Shown here: in pieces, positions 24,250-35,315 of the stretch
Position numbering within the stretch: position 1 is the first letter of the stretch
How the letters are laid out: each line of letters begins with the position of its first letter
Assembly: GCA_002914845.1 (NCBI GenBank)
Contig: JXTC01000091.1
Coordinates: 146,680 to 210,679 of the forward strand
Length of the DNA stretch: 64,000 nt
Direction of reading: 5' to 3'
From: Trema orientale
Lineage: Eukaryota; Streptophyta; Magnoliopsida; Rosales; Cannabaceae
The notes under the pieces: generated by a model
Told to the model about the DNA's origin: nothing
The model's input: only the letters and a program-made list of their open reading frames with translations
Databases searched by the model: none
Program-made: the position numbers and the translations under genes

Positions 24250-24365
24250 GCTCCGTCCATGATTACGAAGTTAGTTGGGAGGGGAGGAGGGTGGGATCGA
24301 ACCTCACACCTCTTACTTCTCATGAGAGAAGTTTTGCCACACAAGCTATTGCTCGTGGCCATAGT
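24250..24365 (-). mobile_element. tRNA-derived SINE candidate
   Basis: On the minus strand, ATAGCTTGTGTGG resembles a Pol III A box (TRGYNNARNGG), and GGTTCGATCCC about 45 bases downstream fits the B box. The spacing suits tRNA-derived SINEs. The 3' end and TSDs were not defined. Confidence 0.4.
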
Positions 24366-24775
24366 CTCTATTCTACTAAGCAACATTTCTTGCATGGATT
24401 AATTGAGAGTCCTTAGTCTTTGCTTCATCGTTCAGTGGCTGCAAAGTTGACTGCAGGTGTGACTTTTTCGCTCGTTGCTAAACTGGAGAAAAAAGAAAAG
24501 AATGTGTGCGTAAACTTGTGTTTCACATTGACAATGTGACTAGTGATATGTTAAAACTAGCAAGTAGTACTATTGGACAGGCACGATTATAAATAACGTG
24601 GCATGATTAGTAACCGTGCCTAAATCAGTACAGTATCATAAATAAATGTGTCTAGGCAGGCACGATATGTGGCATGAGTACATGCACGAATAAAAGGTAC
24701 GATTAAGAAAATAACAAGTTTGCAAAAAAATATACTTAGATCCCACTTATAAAAATATTTTTGGCATAATTTTAA

Positions 24776-25317
24776 GAATTTATGGCACAAATGGTCCTTG
24801 AGCTATCCAATTTATGGCAATTTGGTACTCAAGTTTTAATTGTGTCATTAATTAAGACATTGAATTTTCTAATTTGAAGAAACTGGGTCCTTGGTTTGTC
24901 TGATTTGCAACCTGTTGTTAAATTTCAGACCAAAAACATATATGAAGAGTATGTTGTAGTATCTGAAAGTATATTTAAGGGAAGTGAACTAAATAAAATG
25001 ATTTAGAGAGAAAGAAAGATGTATTATTTCATTTTTAATTAGATTTCTTGGAGCTACAAATTTAGAGAATTTTTATTTAATTATTTATTGTTTTTATGCT
25101 ATGATTACAAAATTACCTTTTAAATACACTTTTTAATGCTACCACGTGCTCTTCATATGTGTTTTTAGTCACAAATTTAATAGAAAGTTTAATTTATATA
25201 GTCTCGGGACCAAATTGCTTCAAATCGGCAAATTCAGATGCTTAATTGCCATAATTAAAACTTTAAGGACCAAATTGCTACAAATTGAATAGTTCAGGAC
25301 CATTGTGCCATTAACCC
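24776..25317. mobile_element. Mutator-type MITE with ~200-bp inverted repeats
   Basis: Exact 9-bp TSD TAATTTTAA at 24767-24775 and 25318-25326. The left arm (ATGGCACAAATGGTCCTTGA...) and the reversed right arm (ATGGCACAATGGTCCTGAAC...) align well for about 115 bp and recognisably for about 200 bp each, including a shared CATATGAAGAG-type block. No coding region. The element is nearly all inverted repeat, a foldback-like MULE-derived MITE of 542 bp. Confidence 0.85.
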
Positions 25318-25703
25318 TAATTTTAATACAGTAAATCTAAAAAAATTTGAAAAAATATACATAAAATATTTTCTAAGTAAAAATATATGTACTTTGATAT
25401 AATTTGTATAAGCAGCAATCTGTATAGAATGTACTAAAATTATAGGCATTCAAATAAATTATTATTTCTCACAAGCATTTGTAATATTTCAATTTAGACT
25501 TGTTTCTATATAGAAGTTGTCTCAATTCTTCAAATAATTTATTTTTATTACGTAACATTAACAATTAATAATTCATAATTACTTAAAAGTAAGTATTTAC
25601 AAATATATAATATTAAATTAAAAAAAACACACACACAAAATCAAAAATCAATAATGATCACAATTATGGCACAAGAACAATAAGAGTTTGAAAACAAAAA
25701 TAA

Positions 25704-25985
25704 TTAGGCATGAAAATTATATATGGTATAAAAAAGAGTGTGAAATATGATTAGGCATGAAAATAACATAGTATCAAATGAGTACAATTAAATACGAAAA
25801 TAGCATAATACTAGAAACGGTACGGTTAGATATAAAATAATACAATATTGTAAACGAGTATGATTAGGCATAAAAAATAGTACAATATTGATAACAGGCT
25901 TGATTAGGCATATTAATAGCATAATACCGAAAACGGAAAGCAATTAGGTACGTAAATAGACAAATATGATAACGGCATAATAAAG
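25704..25985. repeat. Degenerate ~39-bp tandem repeat, about 6-7 copies
   Basis: Units start ATTAGGCATGAAAAT or variants (ATTAAATACGAAAAT, TTAGATATAAAAT, ATTAGGCATAAAAAAT, ATTAGGTACGTAAAT) about every 38-40 bases and share an interior AATAGCATAATAC-like block. The flanks to about 24580 and 26160 carry related GGCACGAT-type motifs, so the array may belong to a larger unclassified repeat. Confidence 0.55.
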
Positions 25986-27388
25986 GATATAGGCACGATA
26001 CAGATATGGCACGAGCATATTATAAGTTAGGCACAACACAACACGATTAATTATCGTGCCCAAATTGGCATGACATTATTACTAAATATGCTCAGACTAG
26101 TCTGATACGATATATGAATGTACCATAACTAAACATGACTAAACTGATATGGCACAACTCAATTAATATCTCTAAATCCCCCCATTAAATAAGGTAGAGC
26201 TTATAATGGCCACAATATTTTTTTTTTCAATAATACAAAAAAGGAGAAAATGGGCAATTAAAGTGGTATCTTTCCATAGACGTATTATCATAGAAACTTC
26301 CAGCTCTGCCCGCTGATGGAAATATTCACTAAGGAACCTTTTAGTAGACTTTAACCCGTCGGAGTATATCACCCTATCCGCACCGAATGATGCTACTAAT
26401 AAGAATTGCACTTTGTGTAGTCCCAAGCTACTCTATATCGGGTGTTAGCAAGTCTTAATAACATTTAAAACTCCTAAAACTCCCAAGAGGATTATCTAGC
26501 ATTCAAACCCGTAGTCTACACTCTTTTATCACTAGTCTGCCCCGTTCGGTGGCGGGCCACAGTACTTTCAAATGTACACAGCAATTAGCCTAGAAATTAT
26601 GGATTTGTAAATTAACTTGTCCTCTTCTTATTGCTTAATTGCTTTTAAAGGAAAAATCAATAAAGCAGCTCCTTCTCGGGAATGGTGATAAAACACAAAA
26701 AGTCTGAAGGCTTGATGGCCCTTGTGATCACCCCTACACCTTTTTGTTAGTAATTGTTTTCAGTGCTAGATATTTTTCTTTCCAAAAAAAAAAAAAATCT
26801 TTTTACACGCATCTCTTTCAATAATTTTAATTAAAGGGAAAAAAAAAACTCTCAGCACCTCTTTCTTAAACACAAATGTTACTGTACTCATCGAACTCTT
26901 AAACCTTATAGCCTTTTCCTATCTAAGAGGTTATTGTGCCATGGACATTAAGACAAAGTATTCAAAAGAATTTCAAAAAAAAAAAAAGGAGTATTCAAAA
27001 GAGTTTTAATTTTTTATTTCATTCTAGTGTTTTTCACTTTACTAGAAGCTAGTGACATCAATGACTCTTAAGAACAAAATATATTGTCTCGTTAAAGGCC
27101 ATGGTATATAGAGGCCCTCTAATTATACTTCATGTACATGTAGTTAATGTGCTATTTTGAAATCCGATGGTGTTATTTATAGGAGTACAAGAGGCTGGTT
27201 TACTTTTTTATAACGATATATGATCATCGTGGAAACTTCTATTTAACCAGCTAGAGGTCACTTTGTCTTAAATCTTTTCTGCTTTCGAAAAGTACTAATT
27301 ATTATATCCTTTTATTAGCTTCTGCGTCTGACCTATATTTTATCTATCTATATATCAAACTACTTAATCCAGGTAATCAAGAAGAATT
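25986..27388. other. Intergenic, upstream of WAKL gene 3
   Basis: No gene recognised. A moderately less AT-rich block at about 26250-26560 may be old repeat DNA. CTATATATCA at 27348-27357 could be a TATA element but is only 31 bases from the ATG, implying a very short leader. Confidence 0.4.
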
Positions 27389-28875
27389 ATGGAGATTATA
27401 TTGAAGCTTGTAGCAGCTACCACCGTCATAATAACGTGCCTCTTAATGAACACGGGTACTACACAGGCGAATTCCGATGATGTAGCGCCACAACCGCCAC
27501 CAATCGCCAAGCCCGGTTGTCTACCTAGATGCGGTGAAGTAGACGTTCCATTCCCTTTCGGAATCGGACCAGGTTGCTCCTCCGACGGCAAATGGTTCGA
27601 AATAGTCTGCGACAATACCACCACCACCACCACCACCAACAGCAACTCCACCATACGTAGTAGTAAACCTTATCTTAAAAGCATACCCGAAGTAGAAGTG
27701 CTGAACATTTCTACCGAAAACTGCACGCTTCAGGCAGCCAAAAGCCCAATCTGGTTCTTCAATTGCCCGGACAAAAAGGACGGCCCAAGTATCACAGCAT
27801 TCAATCTAAGCGGGAGCCCATTTTCCTTCTCCGAGAGCCGCAACAGGTTCACTGCGGTGGGCTGCAACGATTTCGGGTACATCGACCTGGAACTGGATAA
27901 CGTCACCGAACGGGCCGCTGGTTGCACCGCCGTCTGCCCCATCAAAAGTTCGACCGCTGACAGTAGTAGAAGTACTAGCACCAGTACCACAAGAGTAATT
28001 AACAACAGTACTAGCTACTGCCAAACAATCATTCCCTCCTACCTAAGCAGCTACAATATCGCTTTTGAAGATACTAATGTTAGTAGGTGTAGGTATGCGT
28101 TCGTGGTGGACCAAGAGTGGTTCGGTTCTCGTTCGAGATCGGATCTTTTCGAGGGCTTTATTCATAAGATGGGGTACGTTCCGGTGGTTCTAAATTGGGA
28201 TCTGTTACAACATGATGAGAATCTGGCAAATCATAGTAACTCCCGCCAGTGTCTTCCCGTTGAGGCCACTTGTTCAATAGACAAACAGAGATATCAATGT
28301 TTCTGCCGCGACGGATATAAAGGAAACCCTTACATCCATAAAGGCTGTCAAGGTACGTATGTAAGAATAAGCCCGCTCTCTTATAATCATAAACGTATGA
28401 GATTTATTGTTATTAATTCGATTGTTGAAAAAGTCGAATAATACAAATCATACTTTCACATAGAAACATGCTTGCTTGAATATACACTAAAATTTCCTTT
28501 GACTCGGCTTCAATGTAGTGTTTTTCAACTTGATTGTGTCTATTTATTCTAAGATCTAAGAGTCCATTATACGTGATCAGATATCAATGAATGCGAAGGG
28601 AATAAGACGCTATGTCTAGAAGATTATAGTACTTGTGTGAATACTCCTGGGAGTTACAGCTGTGAGCTCAAGACAGAGCGTAAGATTCGTCCAGTCCTTA
28701 TAGGTATGCCCCTCATTGGAATGTTCTTATAAAACGCTTGTATATATAACAATTTATTTGCTAACTATTAATTTAGGCTCATTTTTATCATAAGTTTGGT
28801 AAGTTTAAATCTGACCCTTTTTGTTTTTATGATCAGCGGTGTATGTGTTGTGAAAATATTAGTAAACACGTTACG

Positions 28876-28906
<31 letters not shown>

Positions 28907-31900
28907 TTTTATGTCTATATCTATAGATATCAAAGATATTTTAAGTACAGACGCCGCACATTCTTTTACAAAATACAAAATTTGTGTCTATATTATTTGT
29001 AGTTTCTTTTGGTCCTCAGTTATATGAGTCATACTTGTATATGTATATGCAGCATACTTATTTTCCAACAGAAGGAAAGAATGGTATTGCTTATATTACA
29101 TGAGGATTTTAAAAAACCATTAAGATATAGTTATATATATCGGTCATAGATCACTAATAATGGACATTATGAGAACCCCTCACAATAATAAATATTACAA
29201 ATATCCCACATCCTAAAAACCTATACATGTGCTGTACATGAACCCTTCATAAATAAAGAAAAAGGAAAAGAAAAGAAACATGACAGAGTGGGAAGTAAAT
29301 TCAACGCTACCACGCAGGGAAAACACAATTAAAATTCAATGGCCAGTAACTTTTAGATGTTGCTGATGAATTATTTGATGGGTAGACATCAAAAGTGACA
29401 ATTGAACGAAGACATATTATTCCACGTCAGAATTAATCACTAGTGTCCCTAGCAAAACCAGTACCACATAATACTAAAAGCCATAAAAAAAATGAAGAAA
29501 CGTCGAAAAGTATGAAGAAAACCGGAAAGAAAAATAAAAACCAAAAAAAAAAAAAGAAGAAAGAAATTAAAGAATCTCTTTTAAAGTTGAGCTGGCTGTT
29601 CTGATTGGGACTAGAGATCAAGTCCATTATCTATCCTAATTATTTGAAAAGATGAGAGACAAGAGGGAGTGGAATTAAAAGAAAAAGAAGCTCGTAGGCC
29701 CGGCCGGAGGAACAGGACAATATGATAAAGAGTATATATCAAAGATATCCTTTAACTTTCCAAGTAACCCCGGAGCGAAAAAAAAACCTTTCCAAGTTAC
29801 CCCAAGAAGCGCAAATATTTGTAAGCTCGTTTCTTCTTTTTTCTTGAAACGTTTCTTTCTTTCATGTTTTAGCATCAAGCATTAAAAGTAACCAGTGATG
29901 GTAAACTTTTGATTTTTTAATACCCTTTTGCACATACACTTACAAATAATATAAATAAGGTGCTTCTTAGTGTTGCTATATTTATTCATCGATGATATTT
30001 TGATTTTGATTATTTGATTACGATCGAATAGCTATAACTAATTAGATAATTGTACAAAAATATTTAATGATTATCTAAATATAGAAAATTATTTATTGTC
30101 TTATATGGTAGGTGACCTTTTTGTTACCTGCTAAGTTGGATTGCTTAAAATCTAATAGTTCATCCCTATTTCATACATTATTAATTTTACTTCTCCATTT
30201 GATAATTGAATTCTAAATAAAATTTAATTCATATAAACCGAATCCTTTTAGAAATTAGTGATAGCACGTACTATTTGAGTTGAATTTTTTTTTTTCCTTA
30301 AAATCTAGTTTTGTTAATTCTTATTGTATACCTCACTAATTTCAATTATGCAAAAGATAATTGGTTTTAAACAAAAATTTAATTCACAATAAAGATTATT
30401 AGGCTAAAATGTTAAAAATAAAAGTTCTGCTAGCATAAAAAATATTTTCTTAAATAATCTATTTTGAAAAATAATTCACATTAAAATTCCTAAATTAAAA
30501 ATACCAATTAAAGATGTAATAAAATTTGACCGTTAAATTCTACACAAGAGTGAAATTTATGTTATTGATAATTCAAAATTTAAAAAAATTTAAACAGATA
30601 AACGAATCACTTCAACGCTAATTAGATTCCTGAAAACATTGCAACGATATTAATTAATATTAAAATTATATAAAAAAATGGAAGAAACAAGAAAGGAGAA
30701 GAAGAATATTGTATTTTGAGATAAATTAAAAAGGAATATTTTTATTTCATTTCACACTTATTAAAATGAGTTTCCTTATATGAATTATAGAACTAAAATT
30801 GAAATAGGTATAATTCACTTATTGCATGTAGGTTATATTCTACTTGATCAAAAGTATACATCGATGGTATAGAAACAAAAATGTCCACTGAAAACTAACC
30901 CTATAAGTAAAGACTAGAGATTACGATGTAGTTAATCACTTGAACCTAGAAGCATACAGAATTAGACTCACAATCATCTACATTCTGCTTTTAAGAGATT
31001 AATTTATTGAAAGAAGGAAAATACAAATGAAAATCTTCTTGAGAGGAATGAATTCTAGGTGCAGGTGTCAACCTGGTTGGATGTGCATAGTAGTAGTTCA
31101 CAAAGAAGTTTGCACCACAAAGTTTACATTAAAAAATAAAAATTAAAAGAGGTTCAAATGGGCCAAAGCCTAACAAGATCGGAAAAAAACAAACAGAAAT
31201 TATTGGTGATAAATTTCTATTAATAATACATAAAATAAATATAAAACAGAAAATACGTGGATAATACTAACCATCAACATTTCCAACGATTCTAATGACA
31301 AATAAATAGACTTATTTGAAGAATGCCATATGACTGTTTAGATGATTGAGTAATATCATGCAGGATTTAGCAGTGGACTTGGAGCACTGATTTTGATTTT
31401 TGGTGCATGGGGCTTATCAAAATTAGTGAAGAGAAGAAAAGACATTAAACGTAAAGAGAAGTTCTTCAAACGAAATGGTGGCTTGTTATTGCAACAACAA
31501 CTCTGTTCCACGGAAGCCAACGTCGATCAGAAAACCAAATTATTCAATTCAAAGGAGTTAGAAAAGGCTACAAATTGCTATAATGCAAACAGAATTTTAG
31601 GCCAAGGTGGCCAAGGCACAGTTTACAAAGGAATGCTAGAAGATGGAAAAATTGTTGCCGTGAAGAAATCTAAGCTGGACAATAAGGGTCAAGTCGCTGA
31701 ATTCATCAATGAAGTTGTCATTCTTTCACAAATCAACCACAGGAATGTGGTCAAACTATTAGGTTGTTGCTTAGAAACCAAAGTTCCTCTTCTTGTTTAC
31801 GAATTCATACCAAATGGAACACTTTACCATTACATCCATGACCAAAGCGAGGAGTTCCAACTTACATGGGAAATACGCTTACGAATTGCTACAGAAGTTG

Positions 31901-32658
31901 CCGGAGCTCTTTCCTATTTGCACTACGCAGCTTCCATTCCCATTTATCATCGAGATATCAAGTCTACAAACATTCTCTTGGATGGCAAGTACAGAGCAAA
32001 AATAGCGGATTTTGGAACTTCAAGATCGATTTCAGAAGACCAAACACATCTTACTACACGAGTGTCCGGAACGTTTGGTTATTTGGATCCAGAATATTTC
32101 CGGTCAAGCCAATATACAGAGAAGAGTGACGTTTATAGCTTTGGTGTAGTTATTATTGAGCTCTTGTCCGGACAAAAGCCGGTATCTCCCACGTGTTCAA
32201 GGAAAGGAAGTAGGAGTCTGGCAACCTATTTTGTTGAGTGCATGGATGAAAACCGTCTGTTTGATATTATTGATCCTAGAATAATGAACGAGGCCTTCAC
32301 TGAATCCATAAGGGCAGTAGCAAATCTTGCTTATAGATGCTTGAACTTGGTGGGAAAGAATCGCCCTACAATGAAAGAAGTCGCTACTGAGCTGGAGGGG
32401 TTAAGAGAATCACTTAAAGTACTTTCTTCTGATCATGATCATCGTGATCATGATCACAATCAGATTTTTGAAAAGACTGGACATCATTATCAGATGTTTG
32501 AAATGGCTGCTTATTCAAGAACTGAAGTACTAGCCGACCAGCCTTGGGGTTTTATTCCTACAAAATCAATTGGATCAGGTTCTTATGGTAATAGTAGTAC
32601 TGGTGCTGCCCTATCGTTAGACGCCACCACACTATCATCCTTCAGTACTTCAACTTGA
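27389..32658 (+). CDS. Wall-associated kinase-like receptor (WAKL gene 3)
   Basis: Predicted 793-residue receptor kinase with exons 27389-28352, 28581-28703 and 31364-32658, GT-AG, both introns phase 1 like genes 1 and 2. Exon 1 gives a signal peptide (about 1-28), a Pro-rich linker, the GUB_WAK domain ([20 protein letters not shown]), a seven-residue Thr run encoded by an ACC repeat near 27617-27637, the conserved [18 protein letters not shown] segment, a Ser/Thr-rich loop and a [12 protein letters not shown] end. Exon 2 is EGF-like (INEC...GSYSC). Exon 3 has a transmembrane helix (about 363-381), and an RD kinase (glycine loop from about 441, K463, HRD D560, DFG at 578). The tail has an Asp/His-rich stretch ([12 protein letters not shown]). 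Plasma-membrane pectin-sensing role is inferred from family. Intron 2 is unusually long, 2660 bp. A polyadenylation-like AATAAA lies about 170 bases after the stop. Confidence 0.92.
28704..31363 (+). other. Intron 2 of WAKL gene 3
   Basis: 2.66 kb of AT-rich noncoding DNA, against 1234 bp (with a solo LTR) in gene 1 and 315 bp in gene 2. It contains a (TA)n tract at 28876-28902 and, at about 30798-30905, a segment related to one at 44293-44380. No intact element ends were found. Confidence 0.6.
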
Positions 32659-33057
32659 TAATTCTTTGAACAAAGTATTATACATTTGTTTTGGTGTTTG
32701 TTAATTCAATGTACGTGTTAATTGCAGAAAGCAGAGACAATTGTAGGTACTTCTTCTGAATATTAGACGTCAATACGACGTTTAATATGCATATTGTTAA
32801 TTTTACTTATACAGGTTAATTAGAGGAATAAATTTATTTGAACCGGTAATCCCGCAATAATATATCTTAACTGTTTTAGATGGATGAAAATAGATTTTAG
32901 GGAAAAAGAAAACAAAAGCAGATAAATGTGGAAATGTAGACCAGCACAAATTCAGAGCATGGAAGATTTTCTATCTCTTGAAGAGCATTTTGTACAAAAT
33001 ATTTGTAACAGACTAGCTCATGTGTCCTGCTAGTGCAGGCGGAGTAAAAGTAAGTAA
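32659..33057. other. 3' flank of WAKL gene 3
   Basis: Presumed 3' UTR and intergenic DNA. AATAAA at 32827-32832 is a candidate polyadenylation signal. Ends at the TTTAG target site of the LTR element. Confidence 0.45.
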
Positions 33058-33062
33058 TTTAG

Positions 33063-35299
33063 TGTCACGACCCAAAATCCAAAGCCGTGACTTTTAGTAA
33101 TTTTGACTATAAATTAATATAAATAAAGAATTTTACAAAATTTGGAGAAAACTAAGTACTTGGATATTTTATTTTAATCTTTGAATCATTAGAAATTATA
33201 TATAAAAGGGAACACATATGTAGTTTAATTTATTAAGAAAGATATGCCAATTAAAATTCAAAGAAACATAGTTAATTTGCACGAAAACTTGGTTTAATAA
33301 AAACTTTAATGTTGATTAAAATGAAATTCGCAAATCTTAAATCAGAAAGTCCAAAAACTGATTTACAAAGTTAATCAAGATTCCAAGTACTTAAATCTTT
33401 AAAAAAATAGTCTCCTTGAGAACCAAAGAGTCCCGTTTATACACCAAGTCCTCAAATAGTAGAAAATATACATTCACTTAGCAGAAACAACAAACTTGGC
33501 TAAATAGTTAGACATGAAGAAAAATAAAATAAAGTATAAGGACCAACCGAATAGGAATAGGAATAAGACCGCATACATGAGCCAAGCGACTTGCCTAGCC
33601 ATCGAGATAACTGACTCGAATGGACAACCACCTGAAAGGAAGGGAAATAAGAGGGGTGAGCTCTAAAGCTCAGTAGGAAAACTGTTACCTCAATTAAAAA
33701 CCCTTTTTAGTGATGGAAAGTCCCTGCATGGTTAGTTTAACTTTGCAAAACCATATGTGAATATATTCATCAAAACATCCAAAACCAATAATCCATATGC
33801 ACATACATATATATACATGTACAGAATCATAATATCTCAAAACCAATCAATCTACAAACACATGACACAAATCCGCCCATACTCATGAGTTCACAACCTC
33901 TCATCAATGGAAACCAGGGTGTTGGCACTACGTGTGCCATACAGCCTGCCTGACACCTAGCCCATAACTGGAGGGGACACCCGTGTATCGCTTACCAAAC
34001 CTGGAGGGACAATCGCATTGCCTACGCCTGCCAAATATGGAGGTAATCAGAAGAAATACCCCGCGCGGGTTCACGGACTCTGCACCGTCGGTGGGGCCGC
34101 AACGCCACACTGTAAAAATCCCATGATGCTAACCTGATACTCATGTGTGATCCTATGACACATGTACTATGAACTGATGTGTAAAATATCCATGCAGTAA
34201 ATTAAGTTCAAATGATGCTCTGGTCTTTAATAAAATGGTTAATTTAGTTTTACAGAAAAATGGGCAGCATAACGGCCCTATTTTAATATATCCAAAAATA
34301 ACCTGCACTCAGAAAAGTCCAGAGCAATCCAGTATAAATAATACAGTCAATCTCATCACAAATATCCAAAACAGTTCAAAAATCATATTTGTCATCATGT
34401 ATTGCAGAAAGTAAGTTTTAATCAAAAACGATGTAAAACAGAGGTAACGGAATTCCTACCTCACTAGAATAGCGATACCACACTGTTGGATGCTCAAGGT
34501 GCCGATTGGATGATCGTTCGGAGGGTCGGGAACTAATTCCACGCCCTCGATCGCTCTCTTGGGAACAACCAACTTCTCAACAGAGCTTTAAATCAATAAA
34601 TAGACCTCTTCATTGAATTCCTAATGTCCAAAATAGCTAAGTTAGATATATGACTCGACTAATTCGGGTTCGAGTCAGCACCGGACCGGTGACACACAAA
34701 ACTAGACAAAATCTAAGCCGTTAGATGTCGTTTTTCGTGCCGATCACCAAATATAGTCAATATATATATCAAACTTCTCTATTTTCCAAGTACAATCCAA
34801 AAATGATAACAAAAACGAAATCTAGCGGTCGGATCGAAAACTAAAATTCAAAACTTAAAATACCCTAAAATGGCAACTTTCAATCCGGGAAAAATGGGAT
34901 CACGATATATATACCTGGAGCTTCCTCTCGATGAGACGAGTTCAACGAGCCCAAGAACACGGCCGAAATCGTCGCCGGAAATCGAAAATTCCCGTGGCCA
35001 AAAATGGCATTTTCGGGCGATGTCGAGCTCGTCGGCGACCGAGGACCGGTGGCGCGGGCTGCTGGCGGCATGGGGGAGCTTTGTCGGTGGGTGGCAGGGC
35101 CAAACGATGACCGGCGGCGGTTGCTCCTCCTTCTACCGAGACGAGGGAGAGAAACGAGAAGGAGGGGGTGAGATCGGGAGGGGGGAATGAGAGAGAGTGT
35201 GAGCAGTACATTTATATATATATAATTAATTTTTTTACTTTTTTTTAAAAAAAATCTGGTCAAGTGACCATTTTGCCCTCAAAAGTATGGGATATTACA
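33063..35299 (-). repeat. 3' LTR of the LARD-like element
   Basis: 2237 bp, the direct repeat of 39150-41432. On the minus strand it starts TGTAATATCCCATAC (35299) and ends GGGTCGTGACA (33063). It contains open frames on both strands near 34870-35260 in relatively GC-rich DNA, also present in the other LTR; they are LTR sequence, not genes. Confidence 0.9.
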
Positions 35300-35315
35300 T
35301 TCTCCCCTCCTTATA
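35300..35315 (-). other. Polypurine tract
   Basis: The minus strand reads ATAAGGAGGGGAGAA immediately before the 3' LTR start TGTAATATC, the position and composition expected for plus-strand priming. Confidence 0.8.

Noticed and set aside
33928-34110. 60-codon frame in the 3' LTR
   Set aside because: It lies wholly within LTR sequence; no homologous protein motif.
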